Assembly (NCBI GenBank): GCA_029781115.1
Contig: JAKOXG010000010.1
Location: forward strand, 115,877-179,876
DNA from: Candidatus Cloacimonadota bacterium
GTDB lineage: Bacteria > Cloacimonadota > Cloacimonadia > Cloacimonadales > Cloacimonadaceae
Length of the DNA stretch: 64,000 bases
Reading direction: 5' to 3'
Below are positions 26,285 through 35,553 of the stretch, piece by piece. The notes below the pieces were generated by a model. It was given only the letters and a program-made list of their open reading frames with translations, was not told where the DNA came from and did no database searches. Position 1 is the stretch's first letter. Every line of letters starts with the position of its first letter. A program made the position numbers and the translations under genes.

Positions 26285-28066
26285 ATGTTGGATAGCTTTA
26301 GCAATCTCACTCGCAGTCACCGATGCGCCGAGCTTGAGTTGGCCGATCAAGGCAAGCACGTTACCGTGATGGGTTGGGTCCACAAACGCAGAGACTTGGG
26401 CGGCCTGATCTTTATAGACCTCAGAGACGTCTCCGGTATCTTGCAGATTGTGATCCATCCGGAGAATACCGCTGCCTTTACCAAAGCAGAAAAGCTGCGC
26501 AATGAATATGTGGTAGCTTTCAAGGGCGAAGTTTGCCCACGTGGAGAAGGCAACGAGAACACAAGCATGAAAACCGGGCAGATTGAATTGAAAGCAGAGG
26601 AAGTCTTCCTGCTCTCGGATTCCATGCCGCTGCCCATCCAGCTCAATGAGCAGTCATTACCGGATGAAGATTTGCGGCTCACTTACCGCTATCTGGATCT
26701 GCGACGAGCCAAGCTGCAAGAAAACCTGATCATCCGCCACAAGGTGATGCAAGCTATCCGCACCTATTTAAATGCTCATCAGTTTTATGAGATCGAGACC
26801 CCTATTCTGATGAAAAGCACACCCGAGGGCGCCAGAGACTATCTGGTGCCCAGTCGGGTTCATCCCGGCAAGTTTTATGCCCTGCCCCAATCGCCACAGA
26901 TGTTTAAGCAACTGCTGATGATCGGCGGCATGGATCGCTATTACCAGATCGCCAAATGCTTTAGAGATGAAGACCTTAGAGCCGACAGGCAACCCGAGTT
27001 TACCCAGCTTGACCTGGAGATGAGCTTTGTTTCGCAGGAAGAGATATTCGAGCTGATGGAAGGCCTGATGGCGGCTATCTTTAAGGAAGTGCTGGATGTG
27101 GAGCTCAAGACACCCTTTGTGAGGCTCAGCTATCAGGAGGCCATGGAGCGTTTTGGTTGTGATAAGCCCGATCTGCGCTTCGACATGGAGCTCAAGGATC
27201 TCTCGGATATCTTTGCCGAGAGTGAATTTGGCGTCTTTGCATCCGCTTTAGCTTCCGGTGGCGTGATCAAAGCCTTAGCCATTCCTGAAGCAGCCAGCTT
27301 CAGCCGTAAGCAGATTGACTCTTTGGTTGACCTGGCCAAGCATCAAGGTGGTAAGGGATTGGCTTATGCGAAGTATCAGGATGGCAACTTGGAAGCAGGT
27401 ATATCCAAGTTCATCTCAGAGCAAGAGGCTAATGCTCTGATCAAGAAACTGAATGCACAAGATGGTGACCTCATTGTCTTTGCGGCTGATAGCTACGATA
27501 TGAGCTGCAAGGTTTTGGCTGCCGTGCGCAACCACTGTGCCCAGCTGCAAGGCCTCATCCCGGAAGATACATTTGCCATGGCTTGGATCACGGATTTCCC
27601 ACTCTTTCAATGGGATGAAGAGCTGCAGAAATGGGAGCCGGCTCACCACATGTTCAGTTTGCCCAAGCTGGAGCATATAGAATGGCTGGATGATCCTGAC
27701 AAAATAGGTGACATCCAAGGCCAGCTTTACGACATGGTTTGCAACGGGATGGAGCTCTCTTCCGGCAGCATCAGATGCCACCGTTACGACATCCAAAAGA
27801 AGATCTTCAAGGTCTTGGGCTTTAGCGACGAGGAGCTAAAGGAGCGTTTTGGCTTTTTCTTGGAAGCTCTGCGTTATGGGACGCCACCCCATGGAGGTAT
27901 TGCCCCGGGTTTGGACAGGCTGGTAATGATCCTCAGCAATACGGAATCCATCCGCGATGTAATCGCTTTCCCAAAAACACTCAAAGCAGCTGATTTGATG
28001 AGCGGAGCTCCGGATGAGGTGTCCGAAGCACAATGGAAGGAATTGCACCTAAAGCCCACAGAATAG
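26285..28066 (+). CDS. aspS: aspartyl-tRNA synthetase
   Basis: 593 residues, bacterial type. The N-terminal OB fold ([21 protein letters not shown]) binds the anticodon. Class II motif 2 is seen at [20 protein letters not shown], a GAD insertion domain lies in the middle, and motif 3 is [11 protein letters not shown] near the C-terminus. Whether it charges only tRNA-Asp or also tRNA-Asn cannot be decided by eye. The cognate tRNA-Asp is at 37321. The 3' end overlaps the purN start by 34 bases in another frame. Confidence 0.97.
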   Translation: MLDSFSNLTRSHRCAELELADQGKHVTVMGWVHKRRDLGGLIFIDLRDVSGILQIVIHPENTAAFTKAEKLRNEYVVAFKGEVCPRGEGNENTSMKTGQIELKAEEVFLLSDSMPLPIQLNEQSLPDEDLRLTYRYLDLRRAKLQENLIIRHKVMQAIRTYLNAHQFYEIETPILMKSTPEGARDYLVPSRVHPGKFYALPQSPQMFKQLLMIGGMDRYYQIAKCFRDEDLRADRQPEFTQLDLEMSFVSQEEIFELMEGLMAAIFKEVLDVELKTPFVRLSYQEAMERFGCDKPDLRFDMELKDLSDIFAESEFGVFASALASGGVIKALAIPEAASFSRKQIDSLVDLAKHQGGKGLAYAKYQDGNLEAGISKFISEQEANALIKKLNAQDGDLIVFAADSYDMSCKVLAAVRNHCAQLQGLIPEDTFAMAWITDFPLFQWDEELQKWEPAHHMFSLPKLEHIEWLDDPDKIGDIQGQLYDMVCNGMELSSGSIRCHRYDIQKKIFKVLGFSDEELKERFGFFLEALRYGTPPHGGIAPGLDRLVMILSNTESIRDVIAFPKTLKAADLMSGAPDEVSEAQWKELHLKPTE

Positions 28067-28632
28067 CAGTCCTTACGGGAGGACGTGGACGCGGCTCAAA
28101 CCTGAGAGCTATTCACCAGCATTTTAAGGAACTGGGATTTCCTGCCAGCGTTGCTTTGGTGATCGGAGACAGGCGGCAGACACCGGTTTGCGAGCTGTGC
28201 CACGATTTGGAGCTGCACTTTGTCTACGTATCATCCAAAGACATGCAATCCTATGAAGCTGAAGTGATAAAGCTGATTAACGAACACCAGATAGAACTTA
28301 TTGCCCTGGCCGGCTTCCTTAAGCTGCTTTCTGCGGATTTCCTCTCCCGCGTGCAAGTGCCTGTGCTCAATATCCATCCCTCATTACTGCCCAAATATGG
28401 CGGAGCCAAGATGTATGGCATGAAGGTGCACGAGGCGGTGTTTGCATCAGGTGATAAGGAAAGCGGAGCTACGGTGCATGAAGTGAGTCCTATCTATGAT
28501 GCCGGACGCATTGTAAAGCAAAAGAGCGTGGACATCAGCGACTGTATCAACAGCGAAGAAATAGCCCAAAAGGTGCTGAAGATTGAGCATCAGATTTACG
28601 CTGAAGCGATCTTGCAATACTTGAAATCTTAA
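28033..28632 (+). CDS. purN: phosphoribosylglycinamide formyltransferase
   Basis: 199 residues; the third step of de novo purine synthesis, using 10-formyl-tetrahydrofolate. Motifs are [12 protein letters not shown], the catalytic segment [12 protein letters not shown] with its Asn-His pair, [16 protein letters not shown] with the conserved Asp. The [16 protein letters not shown] version resembles the form found in Bacteroidetes and relatives. ATG 28033 lies inside the 3' end of aspS (34-base overlap); no later start would keep the first strand. No other purine genes are adjacent. Confidence 0.92.
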   Translation: MEGIAPKAHRIAVLTGGRGRGSNLRAIHQHFKELGFPASVALVIGDRRQTPVCELCHDLELHFVYVSSKDMQSYEAEVIKLINEHQIELIALAGFLKLLSADFLSRVQVPVLNIHPSLLPKYGGAKMYGMKVHEAVFASGDKESGATVHEVSPIYDAGRIVKQKSVDISDCINSEEIAQKVLKIEHQIYAEAILQYLKS

Positions 28633-28635
28633 GCC

Positions 28636-29922
28636 ATGAAAAAGCGCATCGCTATCGCCACCTTGGGCTGTAAGACCAACACCTTTGAATCTGCCTGCAT
28701 TGCATCTGCCTTTGGAGATGAATACTGCTATGTTCCCTTTGAGCAAGAGGCAGACGTCTATGTGGTAAATACCTGCACGGTAACGGATAGGACGGATTTT
28801 AAGAGCCGTAACCTCATCCGTAAAGCCATCCAAAGAAAGGAGGCCAATCCAGACGTCAAAGTGGCAATCACTGGCTGTTTTGCCCAGTTGAATCCTGAAG
28901 AAGTTAAGGAGTTGGGCGAGGTAGACCTCATAGTGGACAATCAGCATAAATATCTGATTCCAGACTATCTATCCGGCATCAGTCATAACTTTGAACCCGC
29001 ATCACAAGCTCTGGACTTTCCCCAGCCAAAACATGCGGTTGAACACATGCCGGAAAACAGCCGTGCTTTCCAAAAGATACAGGACGGTTGCGGCTTATTC
29101 TGTGCCTATTGCGCCATCTCGCATGCGCGTGGTCCCTCCAGAAGTGCCAAGGTGCAGGATGTGATAGAGCAAGCCAAACGCTTTGTGGATAATGGCTATC
29201 AGGAGATAGTGTTAGTGGGCGTCAATCTGGCTCTCTATCAAGATGGGGAAGAGGGACTGGCAGAGCTGGTGGCGAAGCTGAAACGTGTGAATGGGCTCAG
29301 TATCCTGCGGCTTTCATCTTTGGAACCTTTCTATGTGACGGATAGATTGATAGACGAGTTGGCAGAAAGCAGCATCGTAGCACCCCACTTTCATTTCCCG
29401 CTGCAATCAGGCTCAGATGCCATTCTGAAGAGCATGGGACGCCCCTATCAAGCTGCTGATTTTAAAGCGCTTATCCACAAAGTATTGGCTAAAATCCCGG
29501 ACGCAGCGATAGGTTTGGATGTGATCGCCGGATTTCCGGGCGAGACGGATGAGGACTTCCAAGACACATATTCGCTCATAGATTCCTTGCCTTTGGCCTA
29601 TTTACACGTTTTCCCTTTTTCCAGGCGTCCGCACACCAAGGCTTATGCTATGCCCAATCAAATACCCAAGAGTATCAAGAGAGCACGCGTTTCCAGACTG
29701 CTCAAGTTATCTCAGACCAAGACCAAGACCTACACTCAAAAACTGATAGACGCTCAGGTCACACTGCGCGGTGTGGTGGAAATCTCCGGTACTGAGGGTA
29801 GCGAAATCCTCTCCGATCACTATGTTAGAGCTATGACGACTGAGCAATTCCCCATGGGAGCGCTGCTAAATCTCAAGCCAATTAACCAATTACAAGACAA
29901 GACATTATGCGACATAATTTAA
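28636..29922 (+). CDS. mtaB: tRNA t6A37 methylthiotransferase (MtaB-type)
   Basis: A 428-residue radical-SAM methylthiotransferase. It has the N-terminal UPF0004 domain with three cluster Cys (LGCKTN, NTCTVT, GCFAQ), the radical-SAM CxxxCxxC as CGLFCAYC, and a C-terminal TRAM-like tail. LGCKTN (rather than YGCQMN) and the general pattern place it with MtaB, which converts t6A37 to ms2t6A, and not with MiaB (a separate miaB is at 42005). It starts 3 bases after purN. Confidence 0.92.
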   Translation: MKKRIAIATLGCKTNTFESACIASAFGDEYCYVPFEQEADVYVVNTCTVTDRTDFKSRNLIRKAIQRKEANPDVKVAITGCFAQLNPEEVKELGEVDLIVDNQHKYLIPDYLSGISHNFEPASQALDFPQPKHAVEHMPENSRAFQKIQDGCGLFCAYCAISHARGPSRSAKVQDVIEQAKRFVDNGYQEIVLVGVNLALYQDGEEGLAELVAKLKRVNGLSILRLSSLEPFYVTDRLIDELAESSIVAPHFHFPLQSGSDAILKSMGRPYQAADFKALIHKVLAKIPDAAIGLDVIAGFPGETDEDFQDTYSLIDSLPLAYLHVFPFSRRPHTKAYAMPNQIPKSIKRARVSRLLKLSQTKTKTYTQKLIDAQVTLRGVVEISGTEGSEILSDHYVRAMTTEQFPMGALLNLKPINQLQDKTLCDII

Positions 29923-29933
29923 AGGAGCACTTT

Positions 29934-32669
29934 ATGTATAGAGCAAAGCATTTTCTCGTTCTCATTATCCTCATCCTGCCCATGCTTTTGCCTGCTTGGG
30001 TCAGCTATGAAAGTATCAGCAACCCTTACTTTAAGATATTCTACCGCAAGGGCTGGGAGTCAGCAGCGTTAAACCTGCTGCAAACCATGGAATACTACCG
30101 TCCTTATGTGGAAGAACTCACCGGTAACAGAATGGGGCAGATCCCGTTTGTGATCGAGGACATGGGCAACATCGTGAATGGATATACCAATCCTGTGGGC
30201 ATCAAAATAGCCGTATTTGCCTATCCACCCAGTTCAGGTGAGCTGTCGGTGGGGGAGGACTGGTGGCAAATGGTTGGTGTGCACGAATATATACATATGG
30301 CGCAGATCACCAAAATCAGCGGAGAACCTGCAATACTCCGAAGCATCTTCGGCAATATGCTCTATCCCAACCTCTATCAGCCCAACTGGATGAGTGAAGC
30401 TATCACCGTTTACGGTGAATCCGGCATGGACAAATATACCGGCCGGATGAATGGAGGTTATTATCCCTCCATAGTGACTGCTTTGGCCAAAGAAAGCAAG
30501 CTCCCCTCCATCACCAAGGCGGGCTACAATAGCAGTGACTATTCACTGGCCAATCACTATGTCTTTGGCGGCAGTTTCTACAAGTATCTGGCAGATACAT
30601 ATGGTGCAGACAAGTTTCCAATACTCTACGATTACACCGGCTCCTCGCTCTTTTCCTATCTCAACCCCATTTACTCAAACCTATCACTGAATGCGGCATA
30701 TAAACAGGCTTTTGGTAAAGGGTTGATCGAGCTCTGGAATGATTGGAAGGCTTTTGAGGTGGCCAAGCCTGTATCTTTGCCCAGAATGCCCATCACCACT
30801 GACGGCTGGGAAAAGTCAAACCTCACCTACCACAACAATTCACTGTATTACACCGCTTACAGAAGGGACAAAACCGGTCCCTTCAGCAGTTTTGGTTCAC
30901 ATACCTTGATGAGGATGCAGTATCCAGCTCATGGCGCACGTTTGGAGACTATCGTCAGCCAGGATACCGATTTCCCTGTCGGTTTCAAGCTGCTGGGCAA
31001 CAATCTCTATTACTCACGCCAAGAAATGAAGAAAGGCTTTGGGAACAATGAATATAACGGCTTGGGCGTGCTGACTGAGATTTGTCAAAAAGACCTCTAC
31101 AGCGGCCAAAGCAGGAAGCTGATCACCGGCCCCATCCGTAGCTTCTGCATCACAGACGATGGTGCTGCTCTCTATCTGAGTGAGGATGACGAGTTTCACG
31201 ACAAAAGCCTGCTTTACCGTTACGACATCAACACTCAGCAAAAGACGTCAATAGCCAGATTGGACATGCTGGTGAACAGCCTGCACTACCTTGACGGCAG
31301 ACTGATCATGAGTGCGAAAGGCTTTTTGAAAAACAACGATATCTATGAGCTTGACCTCGGTGACTACAAGTTAACAGCTTTGGTGAATACACCTTATGCG
31401 GAAGATGTGGTGAGTGTATCGGACTCCCAAGTCATCTATGAATCAGTTTATGACACCCATAAAGGTTGCTACTCACTTGATCTAAAATCCGGCAGGATAA
31501 GCAAGATAGGAGATTTTGACTACATCGCTTCCTACTGTGTTGCGGACGACGGTTCAAACTACTTCCTGGCACTCAACTCCGATGGGGTAGATGTCTACAG
31601 TGATCCTTTGCACAGCGCACCCTACAGCCTTCCCAAAGAGGAAAGCCGAGCAGCTTACACCAAGCTGGAAGCGGGCAAAGACCTCTTGATCTTAGACAAA
31701 TACCCTGTCACTCATGGAGGTTATGCTGCGAATATTGGGCATATGCTTTGGCCCAGGATGCTCAGATTTCCCATCATTGAGCCCAATGAAAATGGTGAAA
31801 TTCAAAACATCGGTGTAATCCTCGCCGGTAATGATATCTTGGGTGATTTTCCACAATGGATTGCTTCCCTGATATATGATTTGGAAAGCAGTAAGTTTGG
31901 GGTTGAATTGAGCTTACAAAACGAATTCTTCCGCCCCATCAGCCAAACTCTCAGTTATTCCAGCTTGGGTAAAGGCAGTTTTTTTGCGGATCAAAGCATA
32001 CAACTGCTCACCAGGATGAACCGCGGTATCAAGAATGTCTGGGCAGGCTTTGGTTTGGCTACATCAGAAGGTTATACGCGCAAACTCTGGTATCCCTATC
32101 TTGGCACCTCTTTCGGCTGGGGAAACGGTAAAGCATCTATGGTCAACGCTCTCATGTATGAAACCACAGAATATTGGCCTTCAGATAGAAACCGTTTGGG
32201 CTGGCAGGGTAATCTAGCGATCAAGCAAAAGCTGGGACCACGGATGGAAATTAACTCAAAAGTAGCGATGGCCTTTGATCCCGATGCCGGTGAGGATAGA
32301 GTTTTTAGCAATATCCGTGGCTACACCAAAGGATGGGATCACAACAAAGGTACAACCTTCCAAAACACTATTTACACGCCCCTTATCAGAATCAGAGAAG
32401 GCATCTGGAACCCTAATATCTTCTTGGAAGACATCTGCTTGGGGCTCTTTTATGACGGAGCCATCACTGGAGATCAAGAACCCGTTTTGGAGCGTTGGGC
32501 TGGTGGCATAGAGCTGATCGGAGAGTTTTCCATGGGCTATATGGGGAGCTTGGATCTGGGCCTGCGCGTAGCTTATAATAAGGATAAGAAGATTACGCCG
32601 TCGCTGGTTATCTCCAACGAATCCATAGACTTCATCCTCGGAAACAGAAAGATGAAACACAGGTGGTAA
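29934..32669 (+). CDS. gluzincin-type metalloprotease with propeller-like region and predicted outer-membrane barrel end
   Basis: A 911-residue exported protein. A signal peptide (AKHFLVLIILILPMLLPAWV) is followed by a peptidase-MA-like domain with zinc motif HEYIH (H117, E118, H121) and a downstream Glu in NWMSEAITVYGES (E155), as in gluzincins. Residues ~270-600 have repeated strand segments resembling a TolB-like propeller. The last ~280 residues alternate in barrel fashion and end in the aromatic residue Trp, as outer-membrane beta-barrels do. A surface- or outer-membrane-anchored protease is inferred. ATG 29934 is preferred over the frame start at 29907 because AAGGAG sits 6 bases before it. 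It overlaps nothing and ends the dnaN-mtaB run. Confidence 0.68.
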   Translation: MYRAKHFLVLIILILPMLLPAWVSYESISNPYFKIFYRKGWESAALNLLQTMEYYRPYVEELTGNRMGQIPFVIEDMGNIVNGYTNPVGIKIAVFAYPPSSGELSVGEDWWQMVGVHEYIHMAQITKISGEPAILRSIFGNMLYPNLYQPNWMSEAITVYGESGMDKYTGRMNGGYYPSIVTALAKESKLPSITKAGYNSSDYSLANHYVFGGSFYKYLADTYGADKFPILYDYTGSSLFSYLNPIYSNLSLNAAYKQAFGKGLIELWNDWKAFEVAKPVSLPRMPITTDGWEKSNLTYHNNSLYYTAYRRDKTGPFSSFGSHTLMRMQYPAHGARLETIVSQDTDFPVGFKLLGNNLYYSRQEMKKGFGNNEYNGLGVLTEICQKDLYSGQSRKLITGPIRSFCITDDGAALYLSEDDEFHDKSLLYRYDINTQQKTSIARLDMLVNSLHYLDGRLIMSAKGFLKNNDIYELDLGDYKLTALVNTPYAEDVVSVSDSQVIYESVYDTHKGCYSLDLKSGRISKIGDFDYIASYCVADDGSNYFLALNSDGVDVYSDPLHSAPYSLPKEESRAAYTKLEAGKDLLILDKYPVTHGGYAANIGHMLWPRMLRFPIIEPNENGEIQNIGVILAGNDILGDFPQWIASLIYDLESSKFGVELSLQNEFFRPISQTLSYSSLGKGSFFADQSIQLLTRMNRGIKNVWAGFGLATSEGYTRKLWYPYLGTSFGWGNGKASMVNALMYETTEYWPSDRNRLGWQGNLAIKQKLGPRMEINSKVAMAFDPDAGEDRVFSNIRGYTKGWDHNKGTTFQNTIYTPLIRIREGIWNPNIFLEDICLGLFYDGAITGDQEPVLERWAGGIELIGEFSMGYMGSLDLGLRVAYNKDKKITPSLVISNESIDFILGNRKMKHRW

Positions 32670-32778
32670 GGGTAAGGCAGGCCAGCTGCGCCAGCAGTTA
32701 TGATTTGCCGTGCCTTGATCGGGTGATAAACGTGCTATATACATAGATAGAGTGAGGCAGCTGGTCAAACAATGCCTC

Positions 32779-32861
32779 CTTGCTTAGCCGCCCGGTGATA
32801 CGTCGGAGATACTCGGGTTTTTCCCGGGAGGCTCCGAGGGATCGCCGGGCGGGTGAGTAGG
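32779..32861 (+). repeat. 83-nt intergenic palindromic repeat, copy 2 (eroded arms)
   Basis: Same length and orientation as the copy at 11091-11173. The 32-nt centre (32805-32836) differs from the others only by a T in the loop and a G in the inner stem. The CTTGCTTAGCCGCCCGG left end is recognisable, but several arm positions no longer pair and the right end (GGTGAGTAGGG) has diverged. Confidence 0.85.
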
Positions 32862-32939
32862 GAACAGGTAAGAATCCAATCCACAAGACCTGACTCATAA
32901 GAGTCCGCAACATTATTTGTGAGAGAGCTTAACTTTGGG

Positions 32940-32976
32940 AAAAGGCATCAAAGTAGTTGACCAAAAAATGCCTTTT
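32940..32976 (+). terminator. possible terminator hairpin before the thiolase gene
   Basis: AAAAGGCAT (32940-32948) pairs with ATGCCTTTT (32968-32976) over 9 bp with a 19-nt loop, followed by ATTATTATT. The loop is long for an efficient terminator. Confidence 0.4.
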
Positions 32977-33078
32977 ATTATTATGGCATACAAAGAGTTT
33001 TTGCGGGAACCCATCTAAGGTATCTGCTTGACTTGCTTTAAAATACAACAAAACTAAATAAAAAATCATGGAGGAATC

Positions 33079-34275
33079 ATGAGAAAAACGGTGGTGGTAA
33101 GTGCCAAACGAACCGCGATTGGAAATTTCGGTGGGGTGTTTAAGGACGTCTCCGCTGTAAAGTTAGCTGTAACAGTTGCCAAAGCCATTTTCAACGAAAC
33201 CGGTGTAAAACCGGAGATGATCGATGAAGTAATTTTGGGCAACGTATGTGGTGCAGGTCAGGGTCAAAACCTTGCCCGCCAAACCTCAATTCATTGTGGA
33301 ATCCCAGATTACATCCCTTCCTTTACGGTAAACAAGGTATGTGGATCCGGAATGAAAGCTCTCACATTGGCAGCGATGAGCATTGCCTGTGGTGAAGCGG
33401 ACATCATTTTAGCCGGTGGAGCCGAGAACATGAGCCAGATTCCCTATGCATCCATGGATATGCGCTGGGGTGGCAGAATGGGCAACAAGAATATGGTTGA
33501 CCTGATGATCCGTGATGGACTGAGTGACATCTTTAACGATTATCACATGGGTATCACGGCGGAAAACTTGGCCAAGAAATACAATATCACCAGAGAAGAG
33601 CAGGATGCTTTTGCGGCATTGAGCCAAAACAAAACCGAAGCTGCAATGAACAGCGGACGCTTTAAAGAAGAGATCGTTCCGGTGGAAGTGCCTCAGAGAA
33701 AGGGAGATCCGCTGATCATCGACAAAGATGAAATGCCTCGTGCCGGCGTAACAGCCGCTGGTTTGGCCAAGTTGCGTCCAGCCTTTATTCCCGATGGAAC
33801 CGTGACTGCAGCCAACGCATCCGGAATCAACGATAGTGCTGCGCTGCTGCTTTTGATGAGCGAAGAAAAGGCCAAAGAACTGGGATTGCCTATCATGGCA
33901 ACCTTGGTGGAATTTGCTTCCGCAGGCGTGGATCCATCCGTCATGGGTTATGGTCCCGTTCCAGCCATCAAGAAAGTGTTGGAAAAAGCCAAGTGGGAAC
34001 TGAAAGACGTCCAGCTTGCCGAGCTCAACGAAGCTTTTGCAGCTCAGAGTCTTTCCGTGCTCAAAGGTTTGGAACTGGAAGGCATTGGCAAGATTGATCC
34101 CGACATCGTAAACGTCAACGGGGGAGCTATTTCCCTCGGACATCCTATCGGTGCCAGTGGTGCCCGTATTGTAGTAACCCTCCTGCACGAGATGAAAAAG
34201 CGCAATCTGCAGAGAGGATTGGCTTCATTATGCATTGGTGGCGGCATGGGAATAGCCACCCTATGGAATATGTAA
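33079..34275 (+). CDS. acetyl-CoA C-acetyltransferase (thiolase)
   Basis: 398 residues. Both catalytic cysteines and the His are visible: [10 protein letters not shown] (acyl-enzyme Cys), [13 protein letters not shown] (His) and SLCIGGGMG (second Cys). It is closest in pattern to biosynthetic/degradative acetoacetyl-CoA thiolases that join or split acetyl-CoA units. A GGAGGA ribosome site precedes ATG 33079. An aminotransferase gene follows 16 bases downstream, so the pair may serve an amino-acid fermentation route ending in acetyl-CoA. The activity class is firm; the pathway is inferred. Confidence 0.93.
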   Translation: MRKTVVVSAKRTAIGNFGGVFKDVSAVKLAVTVAKAIFNETGVKPEMIDEVILGNVCGAGQGQNLARQTSIHCGIPDYIPSFTVNKVCGSGMKALTLAAMSIACGEADIILAGGAENMSQIPYASMDMRWGGRMGNKNMVDLMIRDGLSDIFNDYHMGITAENLAKKYNITREEQDAFAALSQNKTEAAMNSGRFKEEIVPVEVPQRKGDPLIIDKDEMPRAGVTAAGLAKLRPAFIPDGTVTAANASGINDSAALLLLMSEEKAKELGLPIMATLVEFASAGVDPSVMGYGPVPAIKKVLEKAKWELKDVQLAELNEAFAAQSLSVLKGLELEGIGKIDPDIVNVNGGAISLGHPIGASGARIVVTLLHEMKKRNLQRGLASLCIGGGMGIATLWNM

Positions 34276-34291
34276 GGAGAAATGAATTAAA

Positions 34292-35536
34292 ATGGCAGAA
34301 AAACTGAAATTAGACAAAAGTATGGAAATGTATGCCGAAGTCAAAACACTGGTTCCCGGTGGCGTGGCTGGCATTAGAAGACCTTATAACTTTGTGGAAG
34401 GTGAATACCCTATCTTTTTTGAAAGTGGAAAGGGTGGACGCATCACAGACGTTGATGGCAACGAATATATCGACTACCTTTGCGGCTATGGCCCCATCAT
34501 CATTGGTTATCGTGAAGAAGAACTTGATGAAGCTGTATATGAGCAGATCAGGAGCAAGGGCTTTTGCTTCTCGCTTACCCAGAGTATTCAAAACACCCTG
34601 GTGAAAAAGCTGCAAGAACTGATCCCCTGCTGCGAGATGGCTTCCATCGTCAAAACCGGCTCCGATGCAACAACCATCGCTATCAGAGTTGCCAGAGCTT
34701 ATACCGGTAAGCTGAAAGTGGCACGTTGTGGCTATCACGGCTGGCATGACTGGTGTGTGGAAGTGAGGGGCGGCATCCCCAAAAAACTTTATGAAGACAC
34801 CATCGAATTTCACTACAACGATCTGGATATGGTGGAAGACATCTGTAAAGCCAATGCCGGCAATATGGCCGCCATCATCGTGACACCCGTGGGACACATC
34901 GGCGCCGATCCTGTGCAGATGCCCAAACCCGGCTATCTGGAAGGTCTGCGCAAATTGGCTGACAAGTATGAATGCGTGCTGATCTTTGACGAAATCCGTA
35001 GCGGATTCCGTTGCCACATCGGTGGAGCCCAAGCGCTCTATGGTGTGACTCCAGATTTGGCAACCTTCGGTAAAGCAATGGCCAACGGCTATGCTATCGC
35101 CGCATTGGTGGGAAAACGCGAGATCATGAGTGTGATCGCCGATAACGTGTTCCTCTCATCCACTTTCTTCCCCAATAGTGACGGACAGGTTGCAGCTCTG
35201 AAGACCATCGAGATGTTGCAGCGTGACAACATGCTGGAAGTGGTCGCACAGAAGGGCGAGAAGTTTGCCAACGATGTGAACAGGGTCGTGGAAGAATCCA
35301 CCATCCCAGCCGAGTTCAGCGGTGGACCTTGGATGCCATACATCACATTCCCCAGGGATGACAATGGTTTGTATAAGAAGCTCAGAACTGAATTCTATAC
35401 ACAGCTCATCCGTCGCAAGGTATTCCTGCAACCATATCACCATGGCTATATCTGCTATCGTCATACCGATGAAGATCTTGCCTACACGGTGAATGCCATT
35501 AAGGAATCCTTGGCAGAGCTGAAACCTCTATGCTAA
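34292..35536 (+). CDS. class III aminotransferase, glutamate-1-semialdehyde aminomutase-like
   Basis: A 414-residue PLP enzyme. The class III pattern is clear: MVPGGV-like LVPGGVAGIRRP, DVDGNEYIDYLCGYGP, KTGSDATTIAIRVARAYTG, LIFDEIRSGFR and the PLP Lys in FGKAMANGY. Typical HemL proteins make 5-aminolevulinate, but no other haem gene is nearby and the thiolase upstream points to catabolism, so the substrate is left open. Between the AAGGAG (34274-34279) and ATG 34292 lies a two-codon start-stop ATG-AAT-TAA (34282-34290), probably too close to the ribosome site to be used. Confidence 0.87.
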   Translation: MAEKLKLDKSMEMYAEVKTLVPGGVAGIRRPYNFVEGEYPIFFESGKGGRITDVDGNEYIDYLCGYGPIIIGYREEELDEAVYEQIRSKGFCFSLTQSIQNTLVKKLQELIPCCEMASIVKTGSDATTIAIRVARAYTGKLKVARCGYHGWHDWCVEVRGGIPKKLYEDTIEFHYNDLDMVEDICKANAGNMAAIIVTPVGHIGADPVQMPKPGYLEGLRKLADKYECVLIFDEIRSGFRCHIGGAQALYGVTPDLATFGKAMANGYAIAALVGKREIMSVIADNVFLSSTFFPNSDGQVAALKTIEMLQRDNMLEVVAQKGEKFANDVNRVVEESTIPAEFSGGPWMPYITFPRDDNGLYKKLRTEFYTQLIRRKVFLQPYHHGYICYRHTDEDLAYTVNAIKESLAELKPLC

Positions 35537-35553
35537 GATAAATGTAAACGCCA

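Larger units (their letters stand above)
32670..33078. other. 409-base noncoding gap between the protease gene and the thiolase gene
   Basis: It holds copy 2 of the 83-nt repeat, a long-loop hairpin with T-run (32940-32976) and a possible -35 TTGACT at 33028-33033 before the thiolase gene with no clear -10. No coding sequence was recognised. Confidence 0.7.

Noticed and set aside
34282..34290. Two-codon ATG-AAT-TAA between the AAGGAG and the aminotransferase start
   Set aside because: Only two bases from the ribosome site, so unlikely to be translated; no sign of an attenuator.
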